Shown: positions 1 through 11,074, numbered from the stretch's first letter. The stretch: 64,000 bases of DNA from Powellomyces hirtus (GCA_025526995.1 JAHLKG010000028.1:124001-188000); one strand, 5' to 3'. Notes: generated by a model not told the origin, from the letters alone. Program-made: numbers and translations.

Positions 1-837
1 CGGTGGCATATGGGTCTGCCGGAGGCATTGTAAACTCAAGGGAAATATATGCTTGGCTTTCGACCCATGTTGCGCTATTTGCCTGGAAGTCATTACTTTA
101 ATGATCAGTCATAGAGGGTTGAAGTATAAGGAGACAAGTCTCACCTCCAAATCTAGATGATTTCGTAGGTCCCCCACTGCTGGTGTGGGATTCCCAATAT
201 TCCTTTGACAATTCCCTGTCATCATCATTGATAGTATAGGACAATGAATATGCCACAAATTTCCCTGGGGAAGTCTCGCTTGGACCTAGGGTGTCATTGA
301 CCAGCCCGCTTGCGGCTTGTTCATGCGCAATGACTTCCACCGCCAATTTCCCGCGACTGGATATGACATCCAGTTTATGGACCAATTTGCCAAGAAGTTT
401 GAAGTTTGAAGATTCACAAAAAGACTGCAATTGGCTGAAAGCGACACCATTGCCATGCTGTTTCTGTCCCAGTCAGCAAACAAGCAATTTATAAACAATC
501 CATGCCAAATACCTGCCTTCAATTTGTCACCAATCCTTTTGGCATGGGTAACATGGGCTTGCGCCAGAATAAAAGGAATTATGACGTTCAACTCTTTTCA
601 AATTGTACATTGCACCTTATCAAAATCCCGTGCAACGTGGTCTCGGCAAATGAGCAAATGGCGGGCGAGGTCCTTGGGATCCTATTGAGTTCCCTTCTGG
701 GATTCCCAGAATTCTGGGTACATTGGCCGGGCCGAAAGACGGAATTTGTCAGCCATTTGAAATACACTCACATAGATGCCCTCTATCCGTTCTTCCAGCA
801 ATGTATATACCGCAGAATTGGCAGCGAGCCAGACCAT
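1..837 (-). pseudogene. Unrecognised multi-exon gene, copy A (5' half in window, frameshifted)
   Basis: This is a near-identical copy of the 5' half of the gene at 6115-7976 and it continues off the left edge. The matching start codon is 837-835. The exon reading Glu-Ser-Ser-Asn-Phe-Lys-Leu-Leu-Gly onward is preserved, including its Asp/Glu-rich stretch. Relative to copy B, two bases are missing near position 168-172, just before the splice donor that follows the Arg-Glu-Leu-Ser-Lys-Glu-Tyr-Trp-Glu segment. The frame is therefore lost before the next exon, so this copy is probably a decaying duplicate. I do not recognise the family and see no catalytic motif. Alternatively a shifted splice site rescues the frame; the rest of the gene lies outside the window. 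Confidence 0.5.
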
Positions 838-1106
838 GCGGCATTATCCACGCTCGTGTGGATCCCAGAGTGGAAGAGCGGGATTGTTTGGATTGACTGG
901 TATTGGTTGGAGTGGTATTATTTGTGGATGGTCTTTTGAGCATCTTGTTTTGGAAACTGATGTTTAGATTTGAATGTCAAAAAGCAGATCAAAAGAAAGG
1001 CGGCACTGCTCCTAAACAGGCTTCAGCGCCCGAGACAATTCCACAATCCGCGTTGGGCTGCACCACGATTTCCACCCAAAACCAGCCTCGAGGGGGAGCA
1101 TTTATT
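1..1106. repeat. Large dispersed repeat, copy A (matches 7138-8244)
   Basis: The first 1106 bases align with 7138-8244 with only scattered substitutions and a 2-base gap near 170. The match ends abruptly after the shared string ggagcatttatt, at 1106 and 8244. The left limit is outside the window. The repeat carries the 5' half of the duplicated minus-strand gene and its upstream flank. Confidence 0.85.
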
Positions 1107-1590
1107 AAAGGGTTTCAAAGCTAGCGTTTTAGGCCTTACAACACGTTGTAACTTTCAGCTTACAACAAAATGTTACAACATTGACAACTCAAGAGCCAAC
1201 TTTTGCACTTAGCGCATTTGGTCAATTTCTACCTCCGAAATAGTGGAACAACGGTCTAAACCTGCTTACAACATTTTTGGCAGTCATCTTGCAACGTTTT
1301 GCAACATCATAGTTGCTTAGCAATGGACATTGTGGTCCCCCCTCTCGTTGTTGTACTCATATTCATCTCTCACTCTCATCCACATTTGAGTCCACATTTG
1401 ATCCATCTGATCCATTTGATCTATCTGCAAACTTGTTTTTTTTGTTGTGACGATGACCTGCAACTTTCGTTTGTAAGCTGAAGTTGCTTACATCAGCTAA
1501 CCGCTCGAAAAACATTGTACCACTAAAACGAAAAAAGCTTTTGCTATTTTAGCAATACAACTCAGCTTTGAAACCCCCTAATGCTCTACA
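1098..1590. mobile_element. MITE-like element with terminal inverted repeats
   Basis: Imperfect inverted repeats of about 19 bases flank this unit: gggtttcaaagct near 1110-1122 and its reverse complement agctttgaaaccc near 1565-1577. The similarity extends outward through gagcatt (left) and aatgctc (right). No ORF of note lies inside. The interior repeats the string ttacaac and variants several times. The unit begins exactly where the 1.1 kb repeat ends. It looks like a non-autonomous DNA element of about 0.47-0.5 kb; the superfamily is not resolved because a clean target-site duplication is not visible. Confidence 0.5.
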
Positions 1591-2599
1591 GTATCTCGAC
1601 GATCTTTCAATGGATGTCAGCGCAAAGCTGCCTGAAGGTCACGTGTCGCTTACATGAAAAGCGTCCCAGACAAAATTGGAAGGTAAGACTCTGTACTTCA
1701 TCCAGAGAATACTTTGTCCAGAGAACATTTTTTGAATGTGTGTACGGTCTGTGTACAGTTAGGAAGTATTGGATCATTGAAACACAGTTAAAAGAGACTA
1801 AGGGATCTAGAGAGATACAGTTTATAGAAATTTGAGTAAAGATTGTCAAAGTCAGACATGACACATGTCTACATTGAAATATAAAGAATAGAAGATAATA
1901 ACAAGCTTTATGTGAAACTGCATGATATCATTGAGTCATCTTTCGTGGTGCAAGACAGTGTGAATGCAATCGATACGTCCATTTAGCATAGACAGACTCC
2001 ATGTCTTCCCGTTCCACACATTGATCTTGTAATTGTAGTGGCTACCTGTAGAATTGCCAGTCGGTCATCCGCAAGCACGTCGACGATTTATTGATGAGTG
2101 GTTGCGCTTACCTTTGTGTCTGTCAAAGCGGTTGATGAGGGTGTCCATCTTTTAATCCCACAGCTGCATGGAACCATTGTGCAGCGACACGGGAATCCAT
2201 GGTTGCTTTGAGTGAAAGACGAGGCCCTTGACCCATTTGGACTTGCAGCAGAACAACTGATCCTCAGCAAAACTTGCTGGATATCTAAACGTCTTCGCAA
2301 CAGCGAGTTTGAAGGCCCACCTTTGTTTCGAGATTTGAAAAGATCTTTGACTAGCGAGCTCGACATGCGGATGCGGGTGGGGGGTGTTGCTCACCTGAGC
2401 TTTCATGAAGGATGGGGATCTTGCGGATTAATCAGGACCAGTTGGGGACAACGCGCTAGTTGAATTCGTGTGTGATTCTTGAGAGTGGAAAAAGCAGGGA
2501 AAGTTATTAGTGCACAGTTGCAAATTTTGCCAAGTCCGGTATGGTGATTGTCTAATTTGAATCCCAACACACTGATGACTGAAGCACACTGGATCTAAA
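1591..2599. other. Non-coding stretch, nothing recognised
   Basis: Short ORFs on both strands lack family resemblance, good codon structure or splice context. I see no tRNA, repeat or gene here. Confidence 0.4.
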
Positions 2600-3000
2600 A
2601 CGCCTTCCCCTGAGAGGTCTGCACAGGCTGGAAGTGTGGCGCAGACCCCCATCAGATTGTCCTTAGGATTGTGATCCCCACAAAAAGGACTCCGTCTTGG
2701 TGGGCAAAATGCGTGGCCAAGAACCTCCCGGACTCTCCATTTCGCGGGACTTTGTGTCTGAGCGGTATACGATCATGGCGCAGGTTTCGATTTTCTCCAT
2801 CAAAAATCACAGTTCTCCAATCGGTGCGCATTTCTGTAGCATAGGCCTTTCCCGAGAGGTCTGCATGGGCTGGAAGCATGGCACAGACCCCCATCAGATT
2901 GTCCTTAGGATTGTGATCCTCTTTAACAAAGAGGACCTGTCTTGGCGGGCGAGACACATTGCCAAAAACCTCCCAGACTCTCCATTTGGCAGCAGGTACC
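2600..3000. repeat. Tandem repeat, period about 242 bp, about 1.65 copies
   Basis: The string gagaggtctgca followed by cagacccccatcagattgtc occurs at about 2612 and again at about 2854. The downstream segment around aacctcccggactctccattt (about 2720) is likewise repeated as aacctcccagactctccattt (about 2965). The two units differ by scattered substitutions. No coding role is apparent. Confidence 0.75.
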
Positions 3001-3249
3001 AGTATTTGGTATTGGGTTTGCCACACGGGATTCAGGGATTCAGGGCTCGGGCACAGACAGGTTGCAAACTTGCATGAGAGAATGTGTTGTTGTCATCGTC
3101 TGGCCAATCCAGTGGGGCAAGAACCGTTGGTACTGTGGGACAACAAATGCAGATTAGTTTACAGATTGCGACTGAAGATGCGCCATTAGAACTAACCTGG
3201 GGTGACAGTTGTTGTCTGTCTCCCATGCACGGGGAAGTCTTGATGTGCC

Positions 3250-3366
3250 TGCAAAAGTGAACAATAGCCAAGTAAATAGGTAGCAATAAGAGATGGGGAA
3301 ATAAGCAAAAGTGAACAAGCCACGTAAGTAGGTAAGGGGGAATGGGCAAAAGTAAACAATAGCCAT
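3250..3366. repeat. Degenerate minisatellite (three units beginning gcaaaagtgaacaa)
   Basis: Three imperfect units begin with gcaaaagt(g/a)aacaa at about 3250, 3307 and 3345. Each continues through a (g)ccaagtaaataggt-like tail. The spacing shrinks from about 57 to 38 bases. Confidence 0.6.
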
Positions 3367-3712
3367 GTTATATAGAAAAAACTGGTCACGTGGAGTTATG
3401 CACGCCCATCACCACAAAAAGGTCGGAAGCTTCCCTGAGACCGCATCGTCCATTGTCTGATATCTTTGTGAAAGGGACGGTATTTAAGGGTCCTTTAGTA
3501 GAGTTAATTAGTTTAGTACACGTGTTTTGTATCACTCTCATGTGTGATGCCAGATGTATAGAGACTGGACGGCAGGTGCCGCATTCTCTGCTATGGCAAC
3601 GCATGAGTATATAAACGGGTGGACCCCAGGGTCCTCCCGGAGAAAGAACAGAGTTGTATACACCCCCATTACTGCGGTACACTGGAGGACAATTCTCCTA
3701 GGTCTATATGCA

Positions 3713-3830
3713 GAGGCGTGTAGTCTAGTACTAAGGATAGAGGTATTCATACAGAGCATCACTTCTACTCTTGCCCTTAGCACTAGGCATACTGGCACAC
3801 CCCGGCACATAGCCGAACTCATCCGAAAGC
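3713..3830. repeat. Dispersed repeat, copy 1 (similar to 36577-36693)
   Basis: This segment shares an estimated 70 percent identity over about 115 bases with 36577-36693. Shared landmarks are aggcgt, agcac-ttctactc, gctaggc, cggcat(g/a)-tag and cgaactca. Both copies sit a few hundred bases upstream of a plus-strand accessory ORF. They may be a shared promoter module or a transposon remnant. Confidence 0.6.
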
Positions 3831-3915
3831 CACGTCAGTCCCCAAGGCGTCATATAGCATATATTATGCCTATAACCCCACCCGACCAGGACCTTTTCAC
3901 ATCTTCTCATCCATC

Positions 3916-4874
3916 ATGGTAGGTGTATATACGATTGCCTCACGGTACATCACAGCGTGCTCGGAAGTGTTGACTTGTCCTTCCTTTAATAGGGGTCAAC
4001 TCAGAGCGAATTCCAAGACCTCAGTCTCAACAACGATTCTGACGCTGCCGGAGGTGTCCACAATGTCAACGAGAATGCCGACTCGGCCGACAAGGCCACC
4101 GACAAGAATGCTGGCACGGCTGCCATGGTCCACAATGCCAACAAGAATTGTGGCACAGCCGCCAATGTCCACAATGTCAACAAGAATGCTGACTCAGCCG
4201 GCAATACCACTGATGAGAGTGCCACCTCAGGGGCGAATGCCAACAATTCCGAACTGATCAATTCATTTGAGGCTGATTCCTGCATTTTGGCCGAGAATCT
4301 TGCTGACACCGGCTTTACCACCTGCAAGACCGAAGGCAGTGAATCGTTCAACGTTTCAAGTGAAACCAGCCAATCCAAATCAATTGTCTCGGAATCCACA
4401 GCAAATACCAGTGCAACTGCCGCGGATGCCAACACAGCAAAAATAATTGTCCGACCCCCTACCTGCTCAGTTGCTGACATAGCCGTTGCACGCGCAAAAA
4501 ACATCCTACAAGCACTCAACAATAAATGGCAGACACGGGTCGCAATTATCTGGCAAAACTCATGCACAATTGACATGATGCATAGTACCATTGGGCTCGG
4601 AACTCCATCCAAGAATATGGTTATCAACCATGTTCTCAATTCCTTGATGACGGCGACATTCCTTCACATTGTTGCCGACTCCGGAATTTGTCTTCCGACA
4701 TGGCTCGGCAATTTCTTACCAGAATTCAAAGGCAAAAATGTGATCCTTCTTGTGGAATGGAATTCCGTCGATGACGCGCTGGAATTTTTCAAGAGAATTG
4801 CCCCAGAAGAGTACCTTGCGACTCCCACTGGTAACCCGGTGGTTATTTCGGTTCCACTTCTACCTGGATCTTAA
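3916..4874 (+). CDS. Hypothetical Asn/Ala-rich protein with degenerate N-terminal repeats
   Basis: The main exon is open from about 3994 to the TAA ending at 4874. No in-frame ATG precedes 4125. A good reading puts the start at 3916, where ATG is followed at once by a gtaggt donor, and an intron ends with the acceptor aatag before 3994. The protein then begins Met-Gly-Ser-Thr-Gln-Ser. Residues 20-75 contain imperfect repeats of Val-His-Asn-(Val/Ala)-Asn-(Lys/Glu)-Asn with Asp-Ser-Ala or Gly-Thr-Ala spacers. The C-terminal 130 residues are hydrophobic-patterned and look globular (for example IIWQNS, VILLVEW). I do not recognise the family. It lies among repeats and follows the dispersed repeat shared with the 37 kb gene, so it is probably an accessory gene. 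Confidence 0.45.
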
Positions 4875-4990
4875 TGATCAGCAGCCTTGATTATAGATTA
4901 TTCACTTATTCCTCTTTATATTATTATTAGCTTTACTTGGTTATTTAATCTTTCACTTTATTGTTACTTTTCACTTTTTATTAATGATTT

Positions 4991-5364
4991 ATGGATCAAA
5001 TCCTCGGAATATGCGTAAGTGTGGCAATGTCAGCCAATCTACTTCTCCATTAGATCTAAGTGGGACAAATTCCGTCAAAAGGAAGCAATAATCTGACGGC
5101 AGCTCTCGCAATACCCGTCTACCACCGCAAATTCCTATCTTACCCAACCAGCATATCGCTTCATGACGGGACAAGTTCTGAAGGTTCCGAAATGGCTCGC
5201 TCTCGGCGTTACTTCAAACGCCATGGACATAATTTTCTACGGCGCCTCGCGCGCCGGCATGAATTCCAATGACACCGCCAAAAAAATCAAAGGTGGTGCA
5301 ACGAATTTCAGCATTCGCCAATGCGCCGCCTTTGATGGCGAATCCTGTCTGCGCTCGCTCATAG
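4991..5364 (+). CDS. Possible hypothetical gene, two exons, 3' end unresolved
   Basis: An ATG at 4991 opens a 24-nt exon ending at a consensus donor gtaagtg (5015). Splicing to the acceptor ag at 5101-5102 keeps the frame and opens an exon to 5364, which contains PAYRF, KVPKWLALG and IIFYGASRAG before a gtagga donor. The last exon is ambiguous: a short continuation ending near 5450 is one possibility. No homolog is recognised. Sequence downstream to about 6100 is AT-rich without convincing coding signal. Confidence 0.3.
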
Positions 5365-6114
5365 GTAGGATTCCAATTCAACAGTTGACCGTTTGACTCG
5401 CAGGGAATTGGCTTGTTCTTTGAAATGGAAATCTTTAACGAATTCTTATTATGAAATACCTATTTGCAAAATCATTCAATTACCCCGGAACCCTATTGTA
5501 TATATCATGTGTAATTATTGCTCAATACATGAAAATTCTTTGGTATTATATGCTATCTCCTTGACCAATTTTTTGTTATTTTCTTCCCATGAAGCCAGCG
5601 CTCAGTATTTGTCTGTACAGGTATTATTCTATCACCATTGTTTTTCTCCGTTCTCTGGAATCCAACCGTGTTTTCACCATGGCAATTTGATTTACCTCAT
5701 CAATCATACGTGCAAGGGATTCCTGAATGCAATGTGGAGTCAATATCAATCTGAGCTAGGAAGAGGCCAGCTGATCCATACTACCTCAATGCGCTTGAGA
5801 CAATGAATGGCATCTTCAATCGATGGAATTGTTTTCAGTGTCTTGGACAGCTTGTATTCCTTGAGTTCACCAAAGCAATAGATGCCCAGAATTCGCCACC
5901 TGAGCCTGTTAGCACGTACAGACTCTGTCATCAAGTCACAACTGCGCCATCGAAGGGCGTATCACGCGATCACGTGAACCCACGTGATCAACTCCGATAT
6001 AAGTAGTTTTCCTTCGATACTTAATATATTGGTGGGACTTTTCTCTTTTTCTCCAAGAAGAGCGGGATTAAGTTACTTCGTTGTTCTGCTCAGTCAACTA
6101 CCCTGAAAGCTTCC

Positions 6115-7976
6115 TCAACTATCTACCCAGATACTCTCAGACCAACAGAGCCCATAAACATAGGAATTCCATTTGTAACTTTGCAATCCCAACACAAAGA
6201 ACTTTCCAATATCGTCATTAGGAACTCTGGCATACTGCTTTGCAAATGTGTAGATAATTTCCATCAGGCATTCCGCAACATCAAAGCGGTTGTCACGGAA
6301 TTTCTGGGACCCCGGCCTTGGGGATCTGCCAGATCAGAGATAGACTATTCTTTCCAATGATTTGGTGGTATCTGTCAGCATAATTTGCAAGTCCAATTTT
6401 TGCCCAATGACCGTTTTGGAATTACCTCCCTTTGCAAAGTCTCCATTCCTGACCTTTTGGCTTCCAAGGCTTTGCAATTTGCTTTCTTCGAGTTGCCAGC
6501 GATTGCGGTGATGATCAACGAGTTCTTTTACAAGAAACATCAAGGTCGCATTGTCCATGGCAGCCTCGCTTGAGGTTGATGGCATTCGCTTCACATTCCA
6601 AGCATATTGTTGTATTACGCGCCTGTAAGCAGTGTTTAATTAAAAGTTTGTCCAATTGAAATGTTGCATGACTTACCGCATGTCAATGCACTCCCTATTG
6701 CCTTCAAACTGCAATTTCTTGATGGCATCAATGCATTCATTGGGATCGGAATGAGTTTTCACAATGCCCTCAATAGCATTGAGAACTCTTATGATTTTTG
6801 TCTGGCATTCATGTTTGGCATTGCAAAGGAAGCCGTCTTCTTCAAAATCCTTCAGCATCTCACGGATTTTGTCATCAGTGAAGTGGGCTTGGAGAATTGC
6901 ATAATAAAATGTTAGTTTTTGGTCTGGACATTCACGCACCACTTTGCAACATACATTTCAGACAGGAATTTGATTCCGAAACATCAATTATTCCCGACCA
7001 AAGAAGATTGGAAGCTCGGTCCTTGACCAGTATTGAGGCACGTGCGCATTCAATTGTTTTGCCACCATCTTTGCCAGTCGACAGTTTCCATTGCTGCCAA
7101 TTTTTTGCTTGCTTTTTGGTGGTATTCATTTGCTCTTCGGTGGCATATGGGTCTGCCGGAGGCATTGTAAACTTAGAGGAAATGAATGCTTGGCTTTCGA
7201 CCCATGTTGCGCTATTTGCCTGGAAGTCATTACTTTAATGATCAGTCATAGAGGGTTGAAGTATAAGGAGACAAGTCTCACCTCCAAATCTGGATGATTT
7301 CGTAGGTCCTCCATATTGCTGGTGCGGGATTCCCAATATTCCTTTGACAATTCCCTGTCATCATCATTGATAGTATAGGACAATGAATATGCCACAAATT
7401 CCCCTGAGGAAGTCTCGCTTGGATCTAGGGTGTCATTGACCAGCCCGCTTGTGGCTTGTTCATGCGCAATGACTTCCACCGCCATTTTCCCGCGACTGGA
7501 TATGACATCCAGTTTCTGGACCAATTTGCCAAGAAGTTTGAAGTTTGAAGATTCACAAAAAGACTGCAATTGGCTGAAAGCGACACCATTGCCACGCTGT
7601 TTCTGTCCCGGTCAGCAAAGAAGCAATTTATAAACAATCCATGCCAAATACCTGCCTTCAATTTGTCACCAATCCTTTTGGCATGGGTAACATGGGCCTG
7701 CGCCAGAATAAAAGGAATTATGATGTTCAACTCTTTTAAAATTGTACATCGCACCTTATCAAAATCCCATGCAACGTGGTCTCGGCAAATGAGCAAATGG
7801 CGGGCGAGGTCCTTGGGATCCTATTGAGTTCCCTTCTGGGATTCCCAGAATTCTGGGTACATTGGCCGGGCCGAAAGACGGAATTTGTCAGCCATTTGAA
7901 ATACACTCACATAGATGCCCTCTATCCGTTCTTCCAGCAATGTATATACCGCAGAATTGGCAGCGAGCCAGACCAT
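6115..7976 (-). CDS. Unrecognised multi-exon gene, copy B (apparently intact)
   Basis: The start ATG is 7976-7974 and the stop TGA is 6117-6115. Exon 1 ends in Glu-Arg-Ile-Glu-Gly-Ile-Tyr before gtgagtg. The next exon begins Asp-Pro-Lys-Asp-Leu-Ala-Arg after aatag. Later exons are bounded by gtgagac/ttccag, gtatgt/ctccaag and gtaagtc/cttacag, all in frame. The third exon seems to require a GC-AG intron (gcaggt to gggacag). The final exon (about 6290-6115) has no Met and is missed by simple ORF calling, yet it is clearly coding. The product would be about 550-600 residues, mainly helical and charged with no membrane segment, ending in Trp-Val-Asp-Ser. I do not recognise the family. Its 5' half is duplicated at 1-1106, suggesting an accessory family or a mobile-element passenger. 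Confidence 0.6.
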
Positions 7977-8244
7977 GCGGCATTATCCACGCTCGTGTGG
8001 ATCCCAGAGTGGAAGAGCGGGATTGTTTGGATTGACTGGTATTGGTTGGAGTGGTATTATTTGTGGAAGGTCTTTTGAGCATCTTGTTTTGGAAACTGAT
8101 GTTTAGATTTGAATGTCAAAAAGCAGATCAAAAGAAAGGCGGCACTGCTCCTAAACAGGCTTCAGCGCCCGAGACAATTCCACAATCCGCGCTGGGCTGC
8201 ACCACGATTTCCACCCAAAACCAGCCGAGAGGGGAGCATTTATT
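7138..8244. repeat. Large dispersed repeat, copy B
   Basis: This partner of 1-1106 ends at the same sequence (ggagcatttatt). Copy B lacks the MITE-like element that abuts copy A, so the two copies define an empty and a filled junction. Confidence 0.85.
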
Positions 8245-8590
8245 CTACGGTAGTGCCGTTGAATTGTCGAGAGGATCGAAATCAAAGGTCCGAAAACGTC
8301 CGATCAACCGGACGCGACCATTTTACAAAGAAAACGGCCCTGGCAAGCCATTATATAAGCGTGTATGTCAGCGCCAGCGGTTGTAAATGAGAGGCTTAAT
8401 TTGGGGGGGAGGGAAGGGGGGCCGCCAGTTGGAATTTGATTCACGACGAGCAGTCGCTCTGCTGCGCACGCTTGTGTCAACAGTGACGTGAGAATTCTTC
8501 CGCCCCTCGGTGTTTGAAATGCGCAGCGCATGTTGACCGTAATTATTTTTCGGAATCAACTGACGGGCGAACTATCGAGCATATGGCGAG
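8245..8590. other. PSO2 upstream region, no gene seen
   Basis: This stretch lies between the end of the large repeat and the PSO2 start. It has a G-rich run (about 8403-8422) and no credible ORF. It presumably holds the PSO2 promoter. Confidence 0.4.
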
Positions 8591-10823
8591 ATGGCGAAAA
8601 AGTCGCAGCGGCTTCCAACGCCACCAGCTCCGCCCACCCTAGGGCAATTGCCACCCGGCAAATGCATTCCCGGCACTCCATTTGTTGTCGACGCTTTCAA
8701 GTTTCGCAACCCAGCCTTTGTGTATTTCCTCAGGTACAAAATCAGCTGAGCGTTGTGAAAAAACATCGCAATCCGCCACGCACTTACAAAAATCCCATGT
8801 TAGTCATTTTCATCAGGTTAGGGCTACCTTGCAGAACAACGCGTTGGAACGCATACGTGCGAATGAGAGGAGGGCTAAGTCTCTCCTACGTTGTCGCTCC
8901 ATCGAAAAAAGGATCATTGGGGTGGTGTTACAAAAAATTGGGATCTTGGACCGATCTATTGTACCGAAATTACTGCTCGTCTCATGGCCCACGTGCTAGA
9001 GGTGAAACGTGAGTACATCAAGCCTCTTGCCATGGATGTGTCTCATGATCTTGGAGACGGGCGATATGTACGATTGATGGATGCCAACCATTGTCCGGGA
9101 GGTGTGTTTTCGGCGGCACTTTGCGTGTTGCAGACACAATCTTGGAAGCTCACCCCGTTCATTGCAGCCGCGGTGCTGGTCTTTGACATCACAGAGGCCG
9201 AAACCGGCAATGTTAAGCGCTATGTTCATTGCGGAGATTTCCGATACTACCGTAAAATGAATGAATGGCCTGGATGGAAGAAGCTGGAAAATGATAGGGA
9301 TATACAACAAGTGGAGGAGGTGATGTTGGATACAACATACTGCAATGCGCGATACAAGTTCCCTCTGCAAGGCCTAGTCATAGACGCCGTAGGCGAGCTG
9401 TGCTTGTCAGAAACCCAACAGGCTACCCCTTGTCTTCCACTAGCCGAAGTCAGTGGCACCGCGGACGCTGTTCCTCGGCGCAATCTTTACGTTGTTGCTA
9501 CGTACACAATCGGGAAGGAGAAGGTTTTACGCGTGATCAATAAATCTCTCGGAAGCCCGGTCTTTGTGACTACAGAAAAACATGCCATCCTGAATCTTTT
9601 GGAGCTGGATTATCTGGACATCTTTGTGACAGATCCGCGGCTTTCACCAGTTCATGTTGTCACCTGGGGAAAGTTGGGCGAGATGGTACCTGGTGGTACG
9701 GACCGAAAGTGTTTTATGTCTTTCGTGTTGAAGGAGACTAAACCCGTGCAGGTTGGAAGTTCTTGCCAAACTGGTCTTTTGCAGAACAGTACCTCGAGTG
9801 GGTGGTAAGTGGAGGTTGATGTCTTGAATCCAATGCCGACTTTGAGTAACCTCGGCTTTCTGAATAGAATTCACTGCTCCCAGAAGGGGAGCAGAAGTTC
9901 ACTGATTTCATTGGTGTGTGAGTTTTCATACATGCGCGCAAAGCTCATCTTTACTGAATCAAAGGGCGTCCTCAGGCATCGTACCAACGGGGTGGACTTG
10001 GGAGTTTCAGAAACAGCACGGCGCGTCTTCTCTATTTTACTCCATCTCACGACCAGGATATGCTGAACGGATGAAGATCTATCAGGTCCCATACTCTGGT
10101 ATAAGTTGATTTCACAGAAACCGGGCGGGGTGGTTTTGCTTACCCCTTTTGAACAGAGCACAGCAATTTTGAGGAGTTGAGAGAATTCATTGCGTTTCTG
10201 AAACCCGCAAAAGTCATCCCCACCGTGGTCGGTAGCGGACGGAGCGCCGATAAGCTTGCCGAGTGCTTTCGCGACTTGGTTGACACAAGACGGAGATTCC
10301 GGTCCGGATTCGCTGGTCTCTTTGGAGGTAAGTGCCCAAGTTTGCCGCACTACTGGTGTCGAAAGCGGGTTGCTGAACACCTTACACAGATCACCAAGAG
10401 GCAGACCGCTTGATCGGAGGCGATCAGCGCTCGGATCCGAACACCCAGTTCTCAACAATGCCTGCCGAGAATGTCGCTCCATCAACTACCTTCGATCTTT
10501 CCTCATCAGATCCATCGTTTCCTGCCGAAACTACCACAGTTGCTACCGCGACAGTATCGGCTGAAGTTAGCTGTCCTATTTGTGAAAAGCAAATGAACGC
10601 TGAGCTTATCAATACGCATCTAGACAGCTGTTTGACCACGAATACCCTAGGCGACATGGCGCAGGACCTTATTATTAGCGATACTGACAAGCCTGCTGCC
10701 TCCGCGGGCAGCAAGCGCCCGTTATCAGCCGATCCCACCGAAACCCAATCTGCAAAGCGGAGAAGTGGCAAACCAGCTCAAACAAAACTCTCTGCGTTTT
10801 TCACTGGTTCACCGCGTAAATAG
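8591..10823 (+). CDS. PSO2: SNM1/PSO2-family DNA crosslink repair nuclease (beta-CASP) with C-terminal UBZ4-like finger and PIP box
   Basis: This is predicted to be a nuclear 5' exonuclease that processes interstrand crosslinks. Exon 1 (8591-8733) starts Met-Ala-Lys-Lys and runs into TPFVVDAFKF, typical of the family N-terminus. The metal-binding motif HFHQDH is assembled from a 13-nt exon (8804-8816) and an exon starting at 8912, followed by GPIYCTEITARL. Further motifs are DANHCPG, interrupted by an intron 9102-9167, then HCGDFR, LDTTYC and PTGWTW. The exon from 10390 carries the tail. The C-terminus has a Rad18/UBZ4-type finger, CPIC with HLDSC (10572-10631), a basic KRP/KRR segment, and a PCNA-interaction box QTKLSAFF (10779-10802), then the stop at 10823. 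The exon reading between about 9690 and 9990 is not fully resolved. It converges on the arrestin gene with a gap of about 250 bp. Confidence 0.88.
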
Positions 10824-11074
10824 CTGCACTATGTGTAGAACACCTTACCCAGCTACAACTCTTTTTTGGCATAGATGACATGGTCGTCAATCTGAACTTG
10901 CGGCGTATAATCCATGATGACATCGCTTTTCATTACTTTACACTGTTTATGTACCTATTTACTCTGAAGCACGGAGGCGAGCTGAGTAGACGACTGTTCG
11001 TCTGGAAATCAAACACCCTCCTCGACGTCGGCATCTTGTTTTTGTTGGCAGCCACCCAAGGACTCACACGGATT

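Noticed and set aside
7825..8082. A frame giving a CxxC...H...C pattern suggested a BED-type zinc finger (and a hAT transposase origin) at the 5' end of copy B.
   Set aside because: The Cys pair and the His/Cys pair fall in different frames. The frame that splices cleanly starts at ATG 7976 and reads SAVYTLLEERIEGIY, with no finger.
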